Positions 14,963-21,744 of a stretch of 21,744 bases of DNA are shown piece after piece. The stretch's first letter is position 1. Each line of letters begins with the position of its first letter. The notes under the pieces are model-generated. The model was not told where the DNA came from. It ran no database searches and saw nothing but the letters and a program-made list of their open reading frames with translations. The stretch is from Actinomycetes bacterium. Lineage in GTDB: Bacteria > Actinomycetota > Actinomycetes > Actinomycetales > Microbacteriaceae. The position numbers and the translations under genes are program-made. The DNA lies in contig JAEYVF010000145.1 in assembly GCA_023432005.1 (NCBI GenBank), positions 1-21,744 of the forward strand, given 5' to 3'.

Positions 14963-17526
14963 GGGCAGGAGTTCTTCCTGACGGTCAGCGTCACCTGGAT
15001 GCCCTTGTTCACGACGGATCCCGCGGCCGGGTTCTGCGCGATCACGTTGTTCATCGTGCCCGGAGGATCTCCCGGCTGCGCCTGTTCGCAGGTCTGCGTC
15101 ACGTTCGTGAAGCCGGCGGCTGACAACGCGTTCTTGGCGTCGTTGTAGTTCTGGTTCGGCGACACCACATCCGGCAGCGTCGCCGCTTGACCATTGCTGC
15201 GGTACACGTAGACCGGGCTGCCCTTGGGCACCTGCGAACCGCCTGCGGGCTCCGTGGCCACGACCGTGCCGGCGGGCAGGTCGGAGTCCATCTCGCCGCC
15301 CTCCTCGTAGTAGAGCTTGGCGAGCTCGATGGCCGACTTGGCCTGCTCGGGCGTGAGGCCGACGACGTCGGGCACGTTGACCTGGATGCCCTTGAGGAGC
15401 GTGGCGTCCGGCTCGGCGAACGCGCCACCCGGGAAGTACACGTCGAGCGTCGCGGCGTAGGGCTTGAAGATGCGGTGACGCAGGACGGCGGCGTTGATGC
15501 CCCCGACGCTGATGCGGCGCAGGTTCTGCTTGCCCTCGATGTTGCCCACCCACACGGCGGTCGCGACCGACGGCGACGAGCCCACCATCCAGGTGTGGAT
15601 GGCGTCGTTCGTCGTACCGGTCTTGGCCAGGTAGGGCGTGCCGTTGTTGTTGCGCGACGCGGCTGCGGAACCCGTCATGACGGATTGCATGGCGTAGGCG
15701 GCCGTGTCGGCGACCGCGGGCGACACGAGCGACTGACCGCACTCCTGCGGCTGGCCGCCGATCGACTGGCCCGAGCTGTCGAGGATGTCGTCGATGATGA
15801 TCGGCTTGCAGTAGACGCCGTGGTTGGCGATCGCGGCATAGGCCGCGGCCTGCGTGAGCGGGGCGATCGTGTTGTCGCATCCACCGATCGAGCACGACGG
15901 CAGGGTGTAGAGGTCCGACCCGTCGGGGGCGCCGTCGGCGCGGTGCACGCCGATCGACGCGGCGAGCTTCGCGATGTCGCACTGGTCGACTTCTTCGGCC
16001 ATCTGGATGAAGACCGAGTTCACCGACCACTGCGTGCCGCGCACCACCGAGTAGGGACCCGACTCGTTCGCGTCGTTGCCGAACTTGTAGTCGGAGCCGC
16101 CGTGCGGTCCGTTGCAGCTGTCCTGGAACTTCGACATCGGCACCTGTCGGATGCTCGCGTTGAAGGTCTCGTTGACGCCGTGCCCCGCGGCGAGGAAGGC
16201 CAGGAGCGTGTAGGGCTTGTAGCTCGATCCGGGCTGGAAGCCGCGCGACCCGCCGTGCCGCTGGTCGGATGCCAGGTTGACGGCGGTCGTCGTCACGGGG
16301 TCGCCCGTGCCGGTGTCGTCGAAGACCTTGTTCTGCGCGAGCGTGATGATGCGACCCGTGCCGGCCTGCACGCTCGTGACCGCGGAGCCGAGCTTGAAGC
16401 GCGACTCCTCCACGGGGGTGAACTGCAGCGCCAGCTGCGTGGCCGTCGTCTGCGTGTCGGAGTTGATCGAGAGCACGAGCGTCAGGCCGCCCTTGCGCCA
16501 GGTCTGGATCTGCTCCTCGCGCGTCGCGCCGAGCGAGGGGACCTCGCCGTTGAGCACGCTCTTGAGGGCGTAGTCGCAGGGCAGGCGGTACTCGACGGCG
16601 GCGACCGAGCATCCGCTCTTCGGCGGGTTCGAGCTGACCGTCGTCTCATCGACCGGGGTGGCGATGGCCTCGTCGTACTGGGCCTTGTCGAGGTGTCCCT
16701 GCGTGTACATCCAGCCGAGGATGACGTTGCGGCGCTTCTCGTTGCGCTCGAAGTTGTCGGGGTAGATGAGGGTGTTCTTGACCGGGTTCTGCACGATCGC
16801 GATGAGGCTCGCGGCCTGTGCGGCGGTCAGCTCCTTCGCGGAGACGCCGAAGAAGCGCTGGGCGCCGGCCTCCACGCCGTAGGTGTTGGAGCCCATGCCG
16901 ACGATGTTGAGGTATGCCGCCAGGATCTCGTCCTTGGGGTACTTCTTCTCGAGGCCGATCGCGAGCTTCATCTCGCGGAGCTTGCGGTTGAGGTTCGGGT
17001 AGGTCGCGTCCTCGATCGCCTGCTTGCGCTCGTCTTCCGTGTACTCGGTGTTGTTGACCGCGCGGAGCACGAGGATGTTGCGCACGAGCTGCATCGTGAG
17101 GGTCGAGGCACCGGAGGCGCTCGTGCCCGTGGCCTGACCGAGCGCGGCGCGGATGAGCGAGGGCATGTCGACGCCGCCGTGCTCGTAGAAGCGGCGGTCC
17201 TCGCCGTCGATCGCGGCCCACTTGAGATCCTCGTCGATCTGGTCGAGGGTGACCTCCTCGCGGTTCTGGTCGAACCACGTGGCGACGGGCACGATCGAGC
17301 CGTCCGCGTTGGCGAGGGCGATCGTGTTGCGCTCGTGCTGCTTGTCGATCGTGATGTAGTCGGGAAGTTCCTGGAACACCGAGATGGAGTTGTTCGCGGT
17401 CATCCCGGTGACGGCGATGGCCGGAGCCACCATGACGGTCACCAGAAGGCCTGCGATGGCGCTGAAGCCGAGAAGTCCGGCCCCTGCGCCGAGCAGACTC
17501 CTAGCCGAGGATCCTTGAGCGGGCAT
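14959..17526 (-). CDS. ponA2: Class A penicillin-binding protein with two PASTA domains
   Basis: This 855-aa bifunctional peptidoglycan synthase has a transmembrane helix near residues 10-38. A GT51 transglycosylase domain follows, with catalytic E109 in EDRRFYEHGGVD. The transpeptidase domain has S434-S-Y-K437, S501-V-N503 and K635-T-G637. Two PASTA domains lie at about 714-777 and 781-851. The protein polymerises lipid II and cross-links stem peptides outside the membrane. There are ten cysteines in the extracytoplasmic part. ATG at 17526 is chosen because TACCCT lies 7 nt upstream and the signal-anchor starts properly from it. Domain order and the downstream phosphoesterase match mycobacterial PonA2. 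It is divergent from the DUF4177 gene. Confidence 0.95.
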   Translation of the reverse strand: MPAQGSSARSLLGAGAGLLGFSAIAGLLVTVMVAPAIAVTGMTANNSISVFQELPDYITIDKQHERNTIALANADGSIVPVATWFDQNREEVTLDQIDEDLKWAAIDGEDRRFYEHGGVDMPSLIRAALGQATGTSASGASTLTMQLVRNILVLRAVNNTEYTEDERKQAIEDATYPNLNRKLREMKLAIGLEKKYPKDEILAAYLNIVGMGSNTYGVEAGAQRFFGVSAKELTAAQAASLIAIVQNPVKNTLIYPDNFERNEKRRNVILGWMYTQGHLDKAQYDEAIATPVDETTVSSNPPKSGCSVAAVEYRLPCDYALKSVLNGEVPSLGATREEQIQTWRKGGLTLVLSINSDTQTTATQLALQFTPVEESRFKLGSAVTSVQAGTGRIITLAQNKVFDDTGTGDPVTTTAVNLASDQRHGGSRGFQPGSSYKPYTLLAFLAAGHGVNETFNASIRQVPMSKFQDSCNGPHGGSDYKFGNDANESGPYSVVRGTQWSVNSVFIQMAEEVDQCDIAKLAASIGVHRADGAPDGSDLYTLPSCSIGGCDNTIAPLTQAAAYAAIANHGVYCKPIIIDDILDSSGQSIGGQPQECGQSLVSPAVADTAAYAMQSVMTGSAAASRNNNGTPYLAKTGTTNDAIHTWMVGSSPSVATAVWVGNIEGKQNLRRISVGGINAAVLRHRIFKPYAATLDVYFPGGAFAEPDATLLKGIQVNVPDVVGLTPEQAKSAIELAKLYYEEGGEMDSDLPAGTVVATEPAGGSQVPKGSPVYVYRSNGQAATLPDVVSPNQNYNDAKNALSAAGFTNVTQTCEQAQPGDPPGTMNNVIAQNPAAGSVVNKGIQVTLTVRKNSCP

Positions 17527-17530
17527 AGGG

Positions 17531-17566
17531 TTCAGGGTACGGGAGAACTCCTTCCCGATACCTGAA
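17531..17566. promoter_or_regulatory. Dyad and -10 box between the PBP and DUF4177 genes
   Basis: TTCAGGGTACGGGA (17531-17544) and TCCCGATACCTGAA (17553-17566) form an inverted repeat with 11 of 14 pairs matching and an 8-nt spacer. The left arm contains the PBP -10 box, TACCCT on the minus strand (17539-17534), 7 nt before the PBP ATG. The site could be an operator acting on both divergent genes, or a hairpin in the DUF4177 leader. Confidence 0.45.
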
Positions 17567-17580
17567 CGGAAGCCCGAAAA

Positions 17581-17745
17581 GTGCCGACCTGGGAATACGT
17601 GACCACGCCGCTGCTCATCCACAACACGACCGCCATCCTCAACACCTGGGGCGCCAAGGGATGGGAGCTCGTCCAGATCGTGACGGGTCCCGAGGGCGGG
17701 CTGGTCGCCTATCTGAAGCGCCCGATCGAGGAGAGTGCCGAATGA
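17581..17745 (+). CDS. DUF4177-type small protein (54 aa)
   Basis: The short frame reads VPTWEYVTTPLLIHNTTAIL and ends in GWELVQIVTGPEGGLVAYLKRP. This is the WEYVTTPL ... GWELV ... AYLKRP pattern of small DUF4177 proteins that sit in front of RidA-family genes in actinobacteria. The start is GTG at 17581. The TGA stop overlaps the ATG of the RidA gene (ATGA at 17742-17745), so the two are coupled. Function is unknown. The gene is short enough to be missed by automated calling, but the coupling and motif support it. Confidence 0.85.
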   Translation: MPTWEYVTTPLLIHNTTAILNTWGAKGWELVQIVTGPEGGLVAYLKRPIEESAE

Positions 17746-18200
17746 CCATCGCCGACCGTCTCGCCGAGCTGGGGCTCGCACTGCCGCCCGTCGTGCCGCC
17801 CGTGGCCGCCTATGTGCCCGCCCAGATCAGCGGCAACCTCGTCTACACGGCGGGCCAGCTGCCGATGATCGGCGGCGTCCTCCCCGCGACGGGCAAGGTC
17901 GGCGCGGAGGTCGGCGCCGAGGAGGCCAAGGAGTTCGCCCGGATCTGCGCGCTCAACGCCCTCGCGGCCGCTGACAGCGTCATCGGCTCGCTCGACCGCG
18001 TGACGCGGGTCGTCAAGGTCGTGGGCTTCGTGGCATCCGCCCCCGACTTCACCGGCCAGCCGGGCGTCGTCAACGGCGCCTCCGAGCTGCTCGGCGAGCT
18101 CTTCGGAGAGGCCGGGAGGCACGCCCGCTCGGCCGTCGGCGTCGCGGTGCTGCCGCTCGACGCCCCCGTCGAGGTCGAGCTCATCCTCGAGTTCGCCTGA
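17742..18200 (+). CDS. RidA family protein (YjgF/YER057c/UK114)
   Basis: The 152-aa protein has the RidA core with GNLVYTAGQLPM (31-42), TGKVG (50-54) and the C-terminal HARSAVGVAVLPLDAPVEVE. R129 in the ARSAVGV segment aligns with the arginine that holds the substrate carboxylate in enamine/imine deaminases, so hydrolysis of reactive 2-aminoacrylate-type intermediates is possible. The protein is about 25 residues longer than E. coli RidA and belongs to a separate actinobacterial subgroup, so the exact substrate is open. GAGGAG lies 8 nt before the ATG. It overlaps the DUF4177 gene by 4 bp and is convergent with acs. Confidence 0.9.
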   Translation: MTIADRLAELGLALPPVVPPVAAYVPAQISGNLVYTAGQLPMIGGVLPATGKVGAEVGAEEAKEFARICALNALAAADSVIGSLDRVTRVVKVVGFVASAPDFTGQPGVVNGASELLGELFGEAGRHARSAVGVAVLPLDAPVEVELILEFA

Positions 18201-18233
18201 TCCTTCTCGCACCGCGACCATCCGCGGCGCGTC

Positions 18234-18267
18234 GATCGGCCGGGCGTGTGCGGACGCCCGGCCGATC
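18234..18267. terminator. Bidirectional terminator between ridA-family gene and acs
   Basis: A perfect 14-bp stem pairs 18234-18247 (GATCGGCCGGGCGT) with 18254-18267 around a 6-nt loop. It lies midway between two convergent stop codons (18200 and 18276). No T tract is present. Confidence 0.75.
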
Positions 18268-18275
18268 GGGCGCGC

Positions 18276-20252
<1,977 letters not shown>

Positions 20253-20319
20253 CATCATCCTTGTGTCGATTCGCGACCGTGCCTGAAGTCGCGGTGGATC
20301 CTCCGTTGGAACGCTCCCG

Positions 20320-20325
20320 ATCCTA
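20320..20325 (-). promoter_or_regulatory. Possible acs -10 box
   Basis: TAGGAT on the minus strand (20325-20320) fits TANNNT and would give an acs leader of roughly 60 nt. I find no good -35. The surrounding stretch 20259-20450 holds no gene; it also contains a 9-bp inverted repeat, ATCCGCTCG at 20352-20360 and its complement at 20392-20400. Confidence 0.35.
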
Positions 20326-20428
20326 ACCACGGGGGAGGTGGTCGGCTCCCGATCCGCTCGCTCGGTCGGTCAACGGTGGCGACGGGGCGGACGAGCGGAT
20401 GGGACGTGAGGAGCCCTGAAATTTCTCG

Positions 20429-20456
20429 TTGCGGAGGGCACCCATTGCAGTAGACT
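20429..20456 (+). promoter_or_regulatory. Promoter of the 6C RNA
   Basis: TTGCGG at 20429-20434 and TAGACT at 20451-20456 are spaced by 16 bp and predict transcription from about 20463. This fits the 5' side of the 6C RNA structure. Confidence 0.6.
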
Positions 20457-20462
20457 CTGGGG

Positions 20463-20566
20463 CACCGAGCGTAACCTCTCGGATTTCGCAGTGCTCCGAT
20501 TCCCCCCATTCGTCGCACTGCTGTGGCGGCGCCCATTCCCCCCAACTGGGCGCCGCCCCTCCGTTT
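20463..20566 (+). ncRNA. 6C small RNA
   Basis: Two hairpins each carry a run of six cytosines in the loop, the defining feature of the actinobacterial 6C RNA family. Hairpin 1 pairs 20488-20494 (GCAGTGC) with 20515-20521, with CCCCCC at 20502-20507. Hairpin 2 pairs 20525-20535 (GGCGGCGCCCA) with 20547-20557, with CCCCCC at 20538-20543, and doubles as the terminator, followed by a short T run at 20564-20566. A promoter lies directly upstream, and no open frame of note crosses the element. In M. tuberculosis the 6C RNA (B11) also lies beside the tad locus. It binds G-rich target sites in mRNAs. The ends are estimates. Confidence 0.88.
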
Positions 20567-20579
20567 GATCGGCGGGTGT

Positions 20580-20690
20580 ACCGGCGGGTCCATCGCCGGC
20601 TGCACCGGCGGGTCCGCTCCTCCACAGCGACGTGGCAGACGGGAGTCCCCCGATCAGGGTCGCCGCCCTCGCCGCCGCCGGTGCGGCGAC
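20580..20690. repeat. Short repeats and hairpin upstream of tadA
   Basis: ACCGGCGGGTCC occurs at 20580-20591 and 20604-20615 (24-bp period). A hairpin pairs 20659-20666 (GTCGCCGC) with 20683-20690, ending 12 nt before the tadA start. Otherwise the 20567-20702 gap shows no promoter or Shine-Dalgarno that I can support. Confidence 0.5.
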
Positions 20691-20702
20691 CATGCTCGCC
20701 AC

Positions 20703-21653
20703 GTGAACCACGGCGAACGGGCGGTCCCGGATGCGGCGGCGTTCGGGCCGCTCGCACCCTTCGTGGTCGATCCCCTCGTCACCGACGTCTTCGTCAACCC
20801 CGACGGCTCGGTGTGGGTCGATCGCGGCGGGGGAGCTCGTCGGGAGCCGCGCATCCGCATCCCTCCGGGCGAGGCGCGCGAGCTCGCGGTGAGGCTCGTC
20901 GCGGCGGGTGGCCGGCACCTCGACGAGGCAGCCCCCGCCACCGACGTGCGCATCGGGGGCGGCATCCGCGTGCACGGCGTGCTGCCGCCCGTCTCGCTGG
21001 ATGCCGCCGTGCTCTCGGTGCGGCTCCCGCGCGCGGCGCACCTCGATCTCGACGCCCTCGAGCGCGACGGCGTGTTCGCGCGCGTGCGCCGGTCGGTGGT
21101 CGAGGACCTCGTCGCACGCCGCGCCAACGTGCTCGTGACGGGGGCTGCGGGGGCCGGGAAGACCACCCTGCTGGGCGCGCTGCTCGGCGCGGCCGCACCG
21201 CACGAGCGCATCGTCCTCGTCGAGGACGTCGCCGAGCTCCGCGTCGATCACCCCCACGTCGTGCGGCTCGAGGCGCGGCAGCCGAATCTCGAGGGTGCCG
21301 GCGCCGTCGGCCTCGATCGTCTCGTGCGAGAGGCGCTGCGCATGCGGCCCGACCGGCTCGTCGTCGGCGAGTGCCGGGGTGCTGAGCTGCGCGAGCTCCT
21401 CACCGCCCTCAACACGGGCCACGACGGGGGAGCGGGCACGCTGCATGCCAACTCGCTCGCCGATGTGCCCGCTCGCCTGGAGGCGCTGGGTGCGCTCGCC
21501 GGGCTGACGGATGCCGCGCTCGCGCGCCAGGCGATCAGCGCGATCGACGCCGTACTCCATCTCGCGCGCGCTCCCGACGGTTCGCGGACGCTCGTCGAGG
21601 TGGGACGGCTGCGGTCGGGGCCGCGCGGGCGGCTCGCGGCGGAGCCAGCATGA
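20703..21653 (+). CDS. tadA: TadA/CpaF-type secretion ATPase
   Basis: TadA is the cytoplasmic hexameric ATPase that drives assembly of Tad/Flp type pili (type IVc). The 316-aa protein is short for the family but holds the core: an N-terminal domain with FGPLAPFVVDPLVTDVFVN (14-32), Walker A GAAGAGKTT (147-155), Asp box VEDVAEL (173-179), Walker B RLVVGE (218-223) and the His box GTLHAN (245-250). GTG at 20703 begins just before the conserved FGPLAP segment. A four-codon ORF (ATG CTC GCC ACG TGA, 20692-20706) overlaps it and might couple translation. No CpaE/Ssd-like gene precedes it. The stop overlaps the next ATG (ATGA). Confidence 0.9.
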   Translation: MNHGERAVPDAAAFGPLAPFVVDPLVTDVFVNPDGSVWVDRGGGARREPRIRIPPGEARELAVRLVAAGGRHLDEAAPATDVRIGGGIRVHGVLPPVSLDAAVLSVRLPRAAHLDLDALERDGVFARVRRSVVEDLVARRANVLVTGAAGAGKTTLLGALLGAAAPHERIVLVEDVAELRVDHPHVVRLEARQPNLEGAGAVGLDRLVREALRMRPDRLVVGECRGAELRELLTALNTGHDGGAGTLHANSLADVPARLEALGALAGLTDAALARQAISAIDAVLHLARAPDGSRTLVEVGRLRSGPRGRLAAEPA

Positions 21654-21744
21654 TCCGCCTCGGGCGCGCCCCGCGAGCCGAGGCGGGTGCCGAGCTCGAC
21701 GACGTCGCGGATGCCGCGCACCGCCTCGCCGTGCTGCTCACCGC
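21650..21744 (+). CDS. TadB-like type II secretion F family protein, N-terminus (partial)
   Basis: The ATG at 21650 overlaps the tadA stop (ATGA), and the frame stays open to the window edge. The 31 visible residues end in DAAHRLAVLLTA, like the start of the cytoplasmic helical bundle in T2SS-F/TadB proteins (RLAVLLxAG). TadB and TadC form the inner-membrane platform of the pilus and normally follow tadA. Identity rests mostly on position. Confidence 0.65.
   Translation, partial: MIRLGRAPRAEAGAELDDVADAAHRLAVLLT

Noticed and set aside
14963..16612. Upstream extension of the metallophosphoesterase frame
   Set aside because: It overlaps the PBP gene out of frame. The ATGA overlap at 14962 is a normal coupled start.
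15187..17565. 792-aa open frame on the + strand across the PBP gene
   Set aside because: Low-complexity antisense shadow of a gene with intact GT51, transpeptidase and PASTA motifs.
20253..20330. Upstream start for acs at 20330
   Set aside because: The extra residues are not family-like and overlap the promoter region. AAGG spacing favours ATG at 20252.
20523..20702. 60-codon N-terminal extension of tadA
   Set aside because: It begins inside the 6C RNA and its terminator, and its Gly/Cys/Arg-rich sequence is unlike TadA. GTG at 20703 precedes the conserved region.

Overview
The window is about 21.7 kb of very GC-rich DNA from an actinobacterium, most likely a member of the Microbacteriaceae. 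This rests on GTG/TTG starts, the gene content and order (dnaX-recR ... lysC ... asd; ponA2-type PBP with metallophosphoesterase; DUF4177-RidA; acs; 6C RNA; tad locus), and TANNNT -10 boxes placed 6-8 nt before start codons, which is typical of leaderless actinobacterial transcripts. It looks chromosomal. I see no insertion sequence, prophage or CRISPR array.

Left part (1-6582): the 3' end of dnaX, then recR, a SemiSWEET-like small membrane protein and lysC, all on the + strand. lysC carries a strong internal Shine-Dalgarno and GTG that should make a separate regulatory beta subunit. Two 50-bp hairpin copies and a third hairpin end lysC and face a three-gene minus-strand cassette: SPFH-SHOCT protein, double zinc-ribbon membrane protein and an 88-aa membrane protein. 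The first two resemble YdjI and YdjG of Bacillus subtilis, the membrane partners of PspA, but no PspA gene is next to them. The cassette splits the usual lysC-asd pair. asd follows on the + strand.

Middle part (6583-13882): a repeat-rich intergenic region (large inverted repeat and 34-bp tandem repeats); a cysteine-free MerR regulator divergent from a four-helix membrane protein, with a near-perfect palindrome at the promoter; mqo; an ABC-F ATPase behind a structured leader containing a three-codon ORF; an Rv2578c-family radical SAM protein with a LexA-box-like palindrome just upstream; an orphan LuxR-type response regulator whose stop overlaps the start of tdk; and a strong terminator.

Right part (13879-21744): tRNA-Pro(CGG), a metallophosphoesterase and a class A penicillin-binding protein with two PASTA domains (4-bp overlap, minus strand); divergently a 54-aa DUF4177 protein and a RidA-family protein (4-bp overlap, plus strand); acs on the minus strand, with a bidirectional terminator between ridA and acs; a 6C small RNA; and the start of a tad pilus locus (tadA and the first codons of tadB). 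As I recall it, the block looks like a compacted version of the Mycobacterium tuberculosis Rv3683-Rv3658c region.

No single large unknown system stands out. The best leads are the PspA-less YdjG/YdjI-like cassette, the SOS-box candidate on the radical SAM gene, the ABC-F leader, the MerR/membrane pair and the 6C RNA beside the tad genes.
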